Shown in pieces: positions 49,360-58,272 of a stretch of DNA of 64,000 nucleotides (position 1 is its first letter; each line of letters opens with the position of its first letter). Made by a program: the position numbers and the translations under genes. Origin of the DNA: Leifsonia aquatica (GTDB lineage: Bacteria; Actinomycetota; Actinomycetes; Actinomycetales; Microbacteriaceae); contig NZ_JACHVP010000004.1 in assembly GCF_014190775.1 (NCBI RefSeq), forward strand, positions 186,001 to 250,000. The letters run 5' to 3'. The notes beneath the pieces are model-generated. The model did no database searches. It worked only from the letters and a program-made list of their open reading frames with translations, and was not told where the DNA came from.

Positions 49360-50525
49360 TGCCACGCGCGACGCTCCTCACGGGTATCGGCGAACTCGTC
49401 ACATTCGACCCGGCGCATGACGGGCCCCTCGGCCTGGTGCGCGACGCCGCGATCCTCAGCGTGGACGGGCGCGTCGAATGGACCGGGCCGGCCGGGAGCG
49501 CTCCCCTCGGCGATGCCGACGAGGTACACGATGCGCGCGGCGCAGCGGTGATCCCGGGCTTCGTCGACAGCCACACGCACCTCGTGTTCGCCGGAGATCG
49601 CGCGGCGGAGTTCGAGGCGCGGATGGCCGGGCAACCGTATTCCGCTGGTGGCATACGCAGCACCGTCGCGGCGACACGAGCCGCCTCCGACGGCGAGCTG
49701 CGTAACCAGCTCAGCCGGTTCGCGAGCGAGTTGCGCGCCCAGGGCACCACGACCTTCGAGGTGAAGAGCGGCTACGGCCTCACAGTCGGCGACGAGGAGC
49801 GCTCCCTGCGTCTGGCGCGGGAAGTCACCGCCGAGACCACATTCCTCGGAGCGCATGTGGTCCCGCCCGAGTACGCCGATCGTCCCGATGAGTACGTCGA
49901 CCTGGTCGTCGGCCCGATGCTCGACGCCTGCGCCCCCCACGCCCGCTGGATCGACGTCTTCTGCGAGACCGGCGCGTTCGACCCCGACCAGACGCGCCGC
50001 ATCCTCACCGCCGGAGCGGAGCGCGGGCTCGGCCTGCGCGTGCACGCGAGCCAGCTGGGCCCCGGCGCGGGCATCGCCCTCGCTGTGGAACTGGGCGCCG
50101 CCGCCGTCGACCACTGCACGTACCTCGCCAATCGCGATGTGGAGGCCCTGTCCGGCTCGACCACGGTCGTCGGCCTCCTCCCGGGCGTCGAGTTCTCGAC
50201 CCGGCACCCGTATCCCGATGCCCGCCGCCTGCTCGATGCGGGCGTGCGCGTGGCGCTCGCGAGCGATTGCAACCCGGGCTCGTCCTTCACGTCATCGATG
50301 GCGTTCTGCATCGCGGTCGCCGTGCGCGACATGGAGATGACCGTGCCGGAGGCGTTGCGAGCCGCGACCCTCGGTGGTGCGGAGTCGCTGCGCCGGGACG
50401 ACGTCGGTCACCTGCGTGCCGGCGCCCGCGCCGATTTCGTGGTGCTCGACGCGCCCTCGTACGTGCACCTCGCCTACCGCCCCGGCGTGCCGCTTGTGGC
50501 GCGGACGGTCATCGGCGGCGCGTAA
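49359..50525 (+). CDS. hutI: imidazolonepropionase
   Basis: Opens the imidazolone ring to N-formimino-L-glutamate. The protein (388 aa) is a metal-dependent amidohydrolase: [18 protein letters not shown] carries the His-x-His metal ligands, [10 protein letters not shown] follows, then [14 protein letters not shown] and VDHCTYL with further His residues, and [12 protein letters not shown] with the catalytic Asp. The start overlaps the hutU stop by one base. It ends the hutHUI unit; hutG faces it from the other strand. Confidence 0.95.
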
Positions 50526-50546
50526 GCCGCCCATCGACCGGCCGGC

Positions 50547-51461
50547 TCAGGAGGCGCGCGACGCCACTCCCGCAGCGGCCTCGAGCACCAGCAGCGCCGC
50601 GAGCCGCACGGTCCGCTCGTCCGCGGCGTCGGCCGTGGCATCCACCTCGGCGATATCGAGCGACCGCACGAGCGGGGAACCCGCGGCCAGGCGGGCGACC
50701 CGGCGCAACTCCCACGCGGCGAGGCCACCGGGCACGGAGGCCGGGCACCCGGGAGCCACCGAGCGATCGCACACGTCCACGTCGAGATCCACGTGCACCG
50801 GACCTCTCGCCGCCCCCGCGATCTCGAGCGCCTCCGCCATCACGTCCTCCCACGGCCGTCCGTGCAGGGCATCGCGCGTCACGACCGTGATGCCGAGGTC
50901 GGCCGCACGCCGCGTGTATGCGGCGGAGTTGGCGAAGTCCGCGATGCCGATCTGGACGATGCGCTCACCGGCGAGCCCGGCCTCCACGAGCCGCCGCACC
51001 GGCGACCCGTTCGAGATGCCGTCACGCAGATCGTGGTGGGCGTCGAGCGTGATCAGCCCGGCCGTGCCGAGGTCGGAGCCGTACGCGCCCAGCGCCGCGG
51101 GAACGGTCAGCGCGTTGTCCCCACCGACCGCGACGGTCACGATCGACCGCGCGGCGACTGCGCGCATGGCGGCGGTCGCGCGCGCCTCCCCCTCCTCGCC
51201 GTCCGGCTCGGAGACGTCTCCGGCGTCGGTCAGCCGGAGCCCCTCGACGGCGAGCCCCGCGGCGTGCTCCGAGTAGCGGCGCAGAGCGGCCCGTAGGGCG
51301 GCCGGCGTCGCGTGTGCTCCCGTCGCCGACAGCGAGGTGCGCCAGGTCGGGATGCCGAGCAGCGTCAGGTCCGCGCGCTCCCCCTCCGGCAGCGCGTCGA
51401 ACGCCGGCCAGTCACCGGCCCGGGGCCACAGGGGGTCGACGGACAACGCGCTGGTGCTCAT
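50547..51461 (-). CDS. hutG: formimidoylglutamase (arginase family)
   Basis: A Mn-dependent ureohydrolase of 304 aa, probably hydrolysing N-formimino-L-glutamate to glutamate and formamide. Metal-ligand motifs are VGGDNALTVPAAL, TLDAHHDLRDG and VHVDLDVDVCDRSVAPG. In VGGDNAL the usual GGDHS-type histidine is Asn, as in several HutG-like proteins. Its place directly facing hutI supports the role; agmatinase is an alternative given aguA elsewhere in the window. Confidence 0.85.
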   Translation of the reverse strand: MSTSALSVDPLWPRAGDWPAFDALPEGERADLTLLGIPTWRTSLSATGAHATPAALRAALRRYSEHAAGLAVEGLRLTDAGDVSEPDGEEGEARATAAMRAVAARSIVTVAVGGDNALTVPAALGAYGSDLGTAGLITLDAHHDLRDGISNGSPVRRLVEAGLAGERIVQIGIADFANSAAYTRRAADLGITVVTRDALHGRPWEDVMAEALEIAGAARGPVHVDLDVDVCDRSVAPGCPASVPGGLAAWELRRVARLAAGSPLVRSLDIAEVDATADAADERTVRLAALLVLEAAAGVASRAS

Positions 51462-51556
51462 AGCGCGACGATACCGAGCGGGGGATGCGCGGGCCGATGA
51501 GCCCGCGCATCCCCCGTCTGGGATCCCGGACGACGTGTCGATCGCCCGGGACGCTC

Positions 51557-54500
51557 TCAGAGCTGCTGGCCGCCCGCGGGCGGGGTGAACACCGGCGGCT
51601 GCGGACCCGTGACGGTCACGGCGGCCCCGGCCGCTCCCGGGCCTCCGGTGACGGGCTCGCCCGCGCCGGGTCCACCCGCCGAGCCGTTGCCGCCACCGTC
51701 GCCGCGCTTCGCCGCCCGCCTCGCCTCGCGGCGCTCCAGCCATCCCATCACCAGGTTGTAGAGGGTCGGCAGCACGACCAGCGTCAGCACCGTGGAGGAG
51801 ATCAGACCGCCGATCACGACGATCGCCAGCGGCTGCGAGATGAAGCCGCCGTGCCCGGTGAGGCCGATCGCCATCGGGGTGAGCGCCGCGATGGTCGCGA
51901 GCGCCGTCATCAGGATGGGGCGCAGACGGCGGGAGGCGCCGTGCACGACGGCCTCCGCGACCGAAAGCCCTCGCCTGCGGTACTGGTTCACCAGGTCGAT
52001 GAGCACGATCGCGTTGGTCACCACGATGCCGATCAGCATCAGCACGCCGATGAGGGAGGCGACGCCGAGCGGGATGCCCGAGACGATCTGCAGCAGGATG
52101 GCGCCGGTCGCCGCGAACGGCACCGAGACCAGCAGGAGGACCGGCTGGAGGAGCGAGCGGAATGTCGCCACCATCACGATGTAGACGATCAGGATGGCCG
52201 CCAGCAGCGCGAGGCCGAGCTGCGCGAACGCGTCGGTCTGGCTCGACGAGACGCCGCCGATCTTCGCCGTCGCACCCTCCGGCAGGTCCGCCTTGGCGAG
52301 GGACTTGGTCACGTCACCGCTCGCGACGGAGAGGTTGTCGGTCGCGGGAGTGGCGGTGACGGTGGAGGTGCGCAGGCCGCGCTCCGAGGTGACGGTCGCC
52401 GGCCCCTTCGCCTCTTCGACGGTCGCCAGCGTGCTGAGCGGCACGACACCCGTCGCGGTCGGGATCTGCAGGTCCGCGAGCGCGGCGACGGTCGTCGGCG
52501 CGTCCGAGTTCTGGATGTAGATCGTCAGCGTCGTGTTGTCGATCGCGACCGTTCCGGCCTGGGTCGGCTGCATCGCCTGCGAGACGATGGTGCCGACGGC
52601 GACCTCGCTGAGGCCCGCCTCCGCCGCCTTGGTGCGGTCGACGGTCACCGCGATGTACGGCAGCGACGCGCTCAGGTTGTCGGTGACCTGCTTGAGCGAC
52701 GAGTGCTTCTTCAGCTCGGCGACGACCGAGTCGGTCGCCGTCTGCAGCTCCTCGCTCGTGCTGGCGGTGATGTCCACCTCGATGTCGCTGGAGGCGCCGA
52801 ACCCGCTCTGCGACGACACCTGGATGGTGCCCTGGTCCTTGATGGAGCCGAGCTCGCTCTCGATGGTGTTCTGCAGCTTCTCCTGATCGGCGTCCGGGTC
52901 GGTCGTGATCGAGAAGGTCGTGCCGCCTCCACCGCCCCCGGCGAACGCGTCGCGGAGGGAGGAGCCGCTGGAGCCGATCGACACCTGCACGGTCTCGACG
53001 CCCTTCGTGTCGAGCAGCTTCTGCTCGACGGACTTCGCGGCGTCGTCCTTCGCCTGCAGGCTCGCGCCGGGCTCCAGGGTCTGCGTGATCGTGAGCGAGT
53101 TCTGGCCGCTCGCGCCGAGGAAGTTCGTCTTCATCAGCGGGGCGAGGAAGCCGGTCCCGATCAGGACGACGAGCGCGATGATCATCGTGATCGCAGAGTG
53201 CTTCAGCGTCCAGCGGATGATCGGCAGGTAGCCCTTCTGCAGGCGCGACGGGTGCTCGAGCTCGTCGTGACCGGAGGCCGCTGCCTCCTCGACGGTCAGG
53301 TGCGCCGCCTCGTCGTCGGCCGCGCCGCCCTCGTGCTTGCGAGCCTTCGGGGCACGCAGGAACCAGTAGGCGAGCACCGGCACGATGGTCAGCGCCACGA
53401 GCAGCGACGAGAGCAGCGCGATCGTCACGGTGAGCGCGAACGGGCGGAACAGCTCGCCCGTCACATCGCCGACGAACGCCAGCGGCAGGAACACCGCCAC
53501 GGTCGTGATGGTGGAGGCGGTGATCGCGCCCGCGACCTCCCGGACCGCGCGGACGATCGTGACCGCCCGGTCGGCGCCGGGCACCAGCTGTCTCTTGATG
53601 TTCTCGATGACGACGATGGAGTCGTCGACCACGCGGCCGATCGCGATCGTCAGCGCACCGAGCGTGATGATGTTGAGCGTGTAGCCCGTCGCCCACATCA
53701 CGACGAACGTGATGAGCACGCTGGTCGGGATGGAGATCGCCGTCACCAGCGTGGAGCGCACCGACAGCAGGAACACCAGGATGACGATGACCGCCATCAG
53801 GAGGCCGAGCAGGCCCTCCTCGGTGAGCGAGTTGATCGACTGCGTGATGAAGGGGGCCTGGTCGAACACGACGGTGATCTTCGCGTCGGAGCCGAGCTTC
53901 TTCTGGAGGTCGGGGATGAGCTCCGTCACGCCGTGCGAGACCTCGACGGTGTTGGCGGAGGGGAGCTTCGTGACCGCGATCGTGAGCGCCGGCTTGCCGT
54001 CGACGCGCGAGATGGAGGTGATCGGGTCGTCGGTCTCGGCGACCGTGGCGACGTCGCCGATGGTCGGCGGGGTGGTCGGCTCGGCGGCGGCGGCGGCTGC
54101 TTCAGCGGCGGCCGATCCCGTGGCGCCGGAGGCACCCGTCGCTCCGGAGGCCCCGGAGGCCCCGGAGGCCCCGGATCCGGACGCTCCCGCACCCGCCGTC
54201 GCGCTCCGCACGAGCGGCAGTGCCGCGATGTCGTCGACCGAGGTGAGCTGCTTGCCCGACTGGATGGAGAGGGTCTTGCCGTCCTCGGTGATCGAGCCGC
54301 CCGGGAGCAGCACGCCGTTCTGCTGCAGGGCGTCCTTCACGGCCGAGCTGCTCACTCCCGCCGCCGCGAGCTTCGCCGCGTCCGGGGTGATGGTGATGCG
54401 CTGGCCGACCTCGCCGACGAGCTGCGCGTCGTTGACGCCCGTGACGTCCTTGAGGTCCGGGAGGGCGAGCTTCGTGATGTCGTCGGAGAGCGTCCGCTGG

Positions 54501-54943
54501 TCGCCGTTGCTGCTGACCGCGAGCTGGATCACCGGGAGGTCGTCGATGCTGCCCGAGACCACCTGCGGCTCGACGCCCGAGGGGAGGTTCGACTTGATCT
54601 GGTTGATCGCGCGGTCGATCTTCTGCTCGGCGGTCGCCAGGTCGGTGCCGTAGGTGAACTTCGCCGTGATGATCGACTGGTTCGTGCTGCTCACCGAGGA
54701 GGTGCTCTCGAGGTCCGGCACGCCCTGGATGGCGGCCTCGACCGGGGTGCTCACGTCGTTGTTCACGACCTCCGGGGACGCGCCGGGGTAGGTCGACACG
54801 ACGGCGAGCTGCGGGAAGGAGATCGACGGGATCAGTTCCTGCTTGAGATTGGCCAGCGCGAGACCGCCGAACACGGCCGCCACGATGGTGACGAGCGCGA
54901 TCAGCGCGCGGTTCTTCATGCTGAGCACAGCGAGAAAGTGCAC
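51557..54943 (-). CDS. RND family efflux transporter (HAE1/AcrB-like)
   Basis: A 1,128-aa inner-membrane exporter with the 12-helix RND plan and two large external loops. Marks are KQELIPSISFPQLAVVSTYPGASPEVV after helix 1, the proton-relay helix IAIGRVVDDSIVVIENI and GVLMLIGIVVTNAIVLIDLVNQ in the second half. A low-complexity Gly/Ala/Ser insertion at about residues 245-290 is unusual. No outer-membrane or membrane-fusion partner is present, as expected for an actinobacterium. The GTG at 54943 follows GAGGGGAA. It lies 98 bp behind the TetR gene on the same strand, which probably regulates it. Confidence 0.92.
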   Translation of the reverse strand: MHFLAVLSMKNRALIALVTIVAAVFGGLALANLKQELIPSISFPQLAVVSTYPGASPEVVNNDVSTPVEAAIQGVPDLESTSSVSSTNQSIITAKFTYGTDLATAEQKIDRAINQIKSNLPSGVEPQVVSGSIDDLPVIQLAVSSNGDQRTLSDDITKLALPDLKDVTGVNDAQLVGEVGQRITITPDAAKLAAAGVSSSAVKDALQQNGVLLPGGSITEDGKTLSIQSGKQLTSVDDIAALPLVRSATAGAGASGSGASGASGASGATGASGATGSAAAEAAAAAAEPTTPPTIGDVATVAETDDPITSISRVDGKPALTIAVTKLPSANTVEVSHGVTELIPDLQKKLGSDAKITVVFDQAPFITQSINSLTEEGLLGLLMAVIVILVFLLSVRSTLVTAISIPTSVLITFVVMWATGYTLNIITLGALTIAIGRVVDDSIVVIENIKRQLVPGADRAVTIVRAVREVAGAITASTITTVAVFLPLAFVGDVTGELFRPFALTVTIALLSSLLVALTIVPVLAYWFLRAPKARKHEGGAADDEAAHLTVEEAAASGHDELEHPSRLQKGYLPIIRWTLKHSAITMIIALVVLIGTGFLAPLMKTNFLGASGQNSLTITQTLEPGASLQAKDDAAKSVEQKLLDTKGVETVQVSIGSSGSSLRDAFAGGGGGGTTFSITTDPDADQEKLQNTIESELGSIKDQGTIQVSSQSGFGASSDIEVDITASTSEELQTATDSVVAELKKHSSLKQVTDNLSASLPYIAVTVDRTKAAEAGLSEVAVGTIVSQAMQPTQAGTVAIDNTTLTIYIQNSDAPTTVAALADLQIPTATGVVPLSTLATVEEAKGPATVTSERGLRTSTVTATPATDNLSVASGDVTKSLAKADLPEGATAKIGGVSSSQTDAFAQLGLALLAAILIVYIVMVATFRSLLQPVLLLVSVPFAATGAILLQIVSGIPLGVASLIGVLMLIGIVVTNAIVLIDLVNQYRRRGLSVAEAVVHGASRRLRPILMTALATIAALTPMAIGLTGHGGFISQPLAIVVIGGLISSTVLTLVVLPTLYNLVMGWLERREARRAAKRGDGGGNGSAGGPGAGEPVTGGPGAAGAAVTVTGPQPPVFTPPAGGQQL

Positions 54944-55008
54944 GGATGTTCCCCTCAGCGGGTGTGGATGCGGACGTGCGGCATCGATGACGCAGGTCCA
55001 GCATCTCA

Positions 55009-55023
55009 TTGCAGAAGGTGCAA
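55009..55023. promoter_or_regulatory. inverted repeat before the RND exporter
   Basis: TTGCA-GAAGG-TGCAA is a perfect inverted repeat in the gap between the TetR stop and the RND start. It could be an operator for a promoter internal to the operon. Confidence 0.35.
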
Positions 55024-55041
55024 GTTCCTCATGCCGTGGTA

Positions 55042-55728
55042 CTACTTCGCGGCGGAGCCTCCACCCGCGCCCACCCGGCCGGCGCGCAGCCCGCGGATCA
55101 CGACCGCGACGCCCGTCCGGAGGCTGGACGCGAAGTCGAGCCGGTACCGGGCGAGCTCCGGGTCGAGCGCGTAGGCCTCTGCCATCCCGGGCGACACCCG
55201 GCAGCTCGACCAGACGCCGCCGATGGCGAGCGTGACCGCCCCGACGAACACGAGGGCGTCGGACTCGTCGCTGCCGATCCAGGGCGCTGCCAGCGCGGCC
55301 AGCCGCGCCGCCGAGGTGAGCATCCCCCGCTTGTAGGCCCGGGCGACCTCCCCCGAGATGTTGTGCTCCAGGATGCCCGGAGCGCTCGCGCAGAGCTCGG
55401 CCAGCACCGGCCGCTCGGCGACCGTCTCGGCCACCGCGGCGGCGAGGGAGCCGGCCGAGCGCTCGGGCGTCGCCGCGAGACGCTCCTCCAGGGCATCGAG
55501 CCACTCGCGGAACTCGCGGTCGTAGAGGTCGAGCAGCACGGCCTCGCGCGACTCGAAGTAGCGCAGCACGTTCGACTTGGCGAGACCGACGCGCCTCGCC
55601 AGCTCGTTGAGGCTCAGGTCGGCGACGCGGGTGTCGCCGAGCATCGCGCGGGCGGCGCTCAGGATGTCCTCCCGGCGCTGCGCGCGCTGCTCGACGCTGC
55701 GCGCCCGGCTGAACGTCGCCTGTGACAC
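55042..55728 (-). CDS. TetR family transcriptional regulator
   Basis: A 228-aa repressor. The helix-turn-helix region is REDILSAARAMLGDTRVADLSLNELARRVGLAKSNVLRYFESREAVLLDLY (residues 19-69). The C-terminal part is helical and Ala-rich. The GTG at 55728 is used. Two near-identical operator boxes lie upstream, between this gene and the divergent SDR. The RND exporter gene follows it, so it probably controls itself, the exporter and the SDR. Confidence 0.88.
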   Translation of the reverse strand: MSQATFSRARSVEQRAQRREDILSAARAMLGDTRVADLSLNELARRVGLAKSNVLRYFESREAVLLDLYDREFREWLDALEERLAATPERSAGSLAAAVAETVAERPVLAELCASAPGILEHNISGEVARAYKRGMLTSAARLAALAAPWIGSDESDALVFVGAVTLAIGGVWSSCRVSPGMAEAYALDPELARYRLDFASSLRTGVAVVIRGLRAGRVGAGGGSAAK

Positions 55729-55743
55729 CGGGAACCCCCTTGC

Positions 55744-55792
55744 TAACAGACCATCGGTCTATTACTGTCCGTAACAGACCACCGGTTCATTA
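55744..55792. promoter_or_regulatory. two TetR operator boxes
   Basis: AACAGACCATCGGTCTATT at 55745 and AACAGACCACCGGTTCATT at 55773 are direct repeats 28 bp apart. Each contains an inverted AGACC/GGTYT core, exact in the first copy. Confidence 0.65.
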
Positions 55793-55834
55793 TTTCACGA
55801 TCAGCCGGACATCCACGGCACGACGGAGGATCTC

Positions 55835-56770
55835 ATGTACACCGTTCCCGACCAGACCGGACGCAACATCGTCGTGACCGGTGCCAACAGCGGCACGGGA
55901 AAGGAGGCGACGACCCGGCTCGCCGCGGCCGGCGCGCGCGTCACGATGGCCGTGCGCTCGCTCGACAAGGGCGAGTCCGCGCGCCGTGACATCCTGGCTC
56001 GCGTGCCCGGCGCTCAGCTGGAACTGCGCCGCATCGACCTGGCCGATTTCGCGAGCGTCCGCGCCTTCGCCGAGGGGATGCTGGCCGACGGCGAACGCAT
56101 CGACACCCTGGTCAACAACGCCGGCGTCATGGTCCCGCCGAAGCGGACGGTGACCGTCGACGGGCACGAACTGCAATGGCAGAGCAACTTCCTCGGCCCG
56201 TTCCTGCTGACGAACCTGCTACTGCCGCGCATCCTGGAATCGCCGTCGCCGCGCGTCGCGACGATGTCGAGCGGCACGGCGAACTTCGGCGGCATCCATT
56301 TCGACGACCTCGACTCCGAGCGGCGCTACCGCGCCGGCCGCGCGTACGCGCAATCCAAGCTCGCCGACCTGCTGATGGCCCTCCACCTCGCCGCGCTCTC
56401 GGAGGAGCACGGCTGGGGTCTCCTCAGCACCGCAGCGCACCCCGGCTACACCCGGACGAACCTGCAGACGGCAGGACGCAATCTCGCGCGGAGCGAGGAC
56501 AAGGCCCTGCAGCCCTCGCGGCGCACCCTCCTCCCCTCGCAGGGGGTCGAGCAGGGAGCAGAACCCCTGCTCTTCGCCGCCGCCGACCCCGCCGCCGCGC
56601 AGGGCGCGTACTACGGACCCGACCGCTGGGCCCTGACCGGCCCGACCCACCGGGCCGCCCTGCCCCGCAGCGCCCGCGGGCGCGACCTGCCCGCTTCACT
56701 CTGGGCGGTCGCCGCGAGCCAGACCGGCGCAGACGCTCAGACGACGTTGGGCAGCGCCGCCGCGTCGTAA
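55835..56770 (+). CDS. short-chain dehydrogenase/reductase
   Basis: A 311-aa SDR of the WWOX/retinol-dehydrogenase-like type. Cofactor loop TGANSGTGKE at residues 15-24, VNNAGVM near 90, the segment LQWQSNFLGPFLLTNLLLP, catalytic Ser in VATMSSGTA and Tyr-x-x-x-Lys in YAQSKLADL. The loop has TGANSGTG instead of the more common TGANSGIG. It is divergent from the TetR gene and probably repressed by it. The last 34 bp overlap the convergent MocR gene. Confidence 0.88.
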   Translation: MYTVPDQTGRNIVVTGANSGTGKEATTRLAAAGARVTMAVRSLDKGESARRDILARVPGAQLELRRIDLADFASVRAFAEGMLADGERIDTLVNNAGVMVPPKRTVTVDGHELQWQSNFLGPFLLTNLLLPRILESPSPRVATMSSGTANFGGIHFDDLDSERRYRAGRAYAQSKLADLLMALHLAALSEEHGWGLLSTAAHPGYTRTNLQTAGRNLARSEDKALQPSRRTLLPSQGVEQGAEPLLFAAADPAAAQGAYYGPDRWALTGPTHRAALPRSARGRDLPASLWAVAASQTGADAQTTLGSAAAS

Positions 56771-58215
56771 TACGGTGCCGGCTCGTTCGCCGCGACGGCC
56801 CACGCCCGCTTCAGTGCGGCGAACGCGCGCTCGGTCTCCTCCACCGAATAGGTGATCGGGATGCGCAGGGACCGCTCGAACGCGCCGTCGAGCCCGAACC
56901 GGGGGCCGGCCGCGATCAGCAGTCCGTGGTTGCGCGCGGCGAGCGCGAGCGCGGAGCTGACGGGGGCGCCGATCCCGACCCAGGCGGCGAGACCGCCGTG
57001 CTGGGTGGGCATCGTCCAGTCGGGGAAGGTCGAGGCGATCAGCCGCCGCACGGTGTCACGCCCCTCCCGCAGCTGCGTGCGTCGCTCCTCCACGATCTCC
57101 GGGATCTGCGGCAGCATCCGTGCGACGACCAGCTGCTCGATCATCGGCGTGCCGAGATCGGTGGAGGGTTTAGCGGCGATCAAGCGCTGCACGAGCGGGC
57201 GGTCGGCGCGGATCCAGCCGATCCGCAGGCCGCCCCAGAGGCTCTTGCTCGCCGAGCCGATGAGCAGCACGGGCGCTCCGCCGGCCGCGCGCTCCGCGTA
57301 GACGGGCATCGGGAGGTGCTCGCCCCGGCGGTCGATGTCCAGGTCGCCGGTGGTCTCGTCCGCGACGACGATCGTGCCCTGCGCCGCCGCCGCCGCGAGC
57401 ACGCGCTCCCGGGTGGCGGGCGACATGGAGGCGCCGGTGGGGTTGTGGAAGTCGGGGATGAGGTACGCCAGCGCCGGATTCGCGCGCCGGATCGTCTGCT
57501 CGATCGCGTCCGCATCCCACCCGTCGTCCTCGGTGCCCAGCGCGTGCGGGCCCTCCTCCGGCGGCGTCACCGTGATGGGGACGAGGCGGGCTCCCGCGAG
57601 CCGCAGCGCTTCGGTGGCGTGCGGGTAGGTCGGCATCTCGACCAGCGCGCGGTCGCCGCGGCCGAGGAAGGTGCGGGCGATCAGGGCGATCGCCTGCTGC
57701 GCGCCGACGGTCACGAGCACCTGGTCCGGGTCGGTCGGGAGGCCGCGCTCGGTGTAGCGGGCGGCGATGGCGGCGCGCAGGTGCGGGAGGCCGACGGGGT
57801 CGTACCCGGAGTCGGGGAGGAAGTGCGGCAGCTCCTCGGCGGCGGCGCGCGCCGCGGCCGGGAGGGCGGTGGCCGCGGGCAGGGCGGCCTTCGTGAAGTC
57901 GAGCATCCCATCCCCGCCACCGGTGGGCAGCGCCAGTGCCGGGCCGGGGAGCCGCGCGACGCTGCCGGAGCCGCGGATGCTGTCGACGAAGCGGCCTTCG
58001 CGCAACTGCCGGTAGGCGGCCGCGACCGTGGTGCGGCTGAGGCCGAGGCGGCCCGCCAGATCGCGCTCGGCCGGCAGGCGGGTGCCGATCGGGATGCGGC
58101 CGTCGAGCACGAGCAGGCGCACGCGGTCGGCCAGCTCCTGATACTGCGAGCCGGTTCCGCGCCACTGACCGAGCAGGGTCTCCAGCGAGCGGGCGGTGAG
58201 CTGTGGATCCGACAT
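56737..58215 (-). CDS. MocR-type regulator (GntR domain fused to aminotransferase fold)
   Basis: A 492-aa regulator. The N-terminal GntR winged helix (residues 20-88) includes YQELADRVRLLVLDGRIPIGTRLPAERDLAGRLGLSRTTVAAAYRQLREGRFV. The C-terminal type-I aminotransferase-like domain has VTVGAQQAIALIARTFL, PDFHNPTGASMSP, DETTGDLDID and the PLP-Lys motif GSASKSLWGGLRIGW. It is divergent from a YczE-like membrane protein, the usual partner of YczR-type MocR regulators. AAGGTGG precedes the ATG. Confidence 0.9.
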   Translation of the reverse strand: MSDPQLTARSLETLLGQWRGTGSQYQELADRVRLLVLDGRIPIGTRLPAERDLAGRLGLSRTTVAAAYRQLREGRFVDSIRGSGSVARLPGPALALPTGGGDGMLDFTKAALPAATALPAAARAAAEELPHFLPDSGYDPVGLPHLRAAIAARYTERGLPTDPDQVLVTVGAQQAIALIARTFLGRGDRALVEMPTYPHATEALRLAGARLVPITVTPPEEGPHALGTEDDGWDADAIEQTIRRANPALAYLIPDFHNPTGASMSPATRERVLAAAAAQGTIVVADETTGDLDIDRRGEHLPMPVYAERAAGGAPVLLIGSASKSLWGGLRIGWIRADRPLVQRLIAAKPSTDLGTPMIEQLVVARMLPQIPEIVEERRTQLREGRDTVRRLIASTFPDWTMPTQHGGLAAWVGIGAPVSSALALAARNHGLLIAAGPRFGLDGAFERSLRIPITYSVEETERAFAALKRAWAVAANEPAPYYDAAALPNVV

Positions 58216-58253
58216 GCATGCCACCTTAACCGAATTGGCATCTTGATGGAAGG

Positions 58254-58269
58254 CCAATCGAGCGATTGG
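58254..58269. promoter_or_regulatory. MocR operator candidate
   Basis: CCAATCG-AG-CGATTGG is a perfect inverted repeat placed four bases before the GTG of the YczE-like gene. A further half-site-like CGAATTGG lies about 25 bp upstream. Confidence 0.55.
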
Positions 58270-58272
58270 ATT

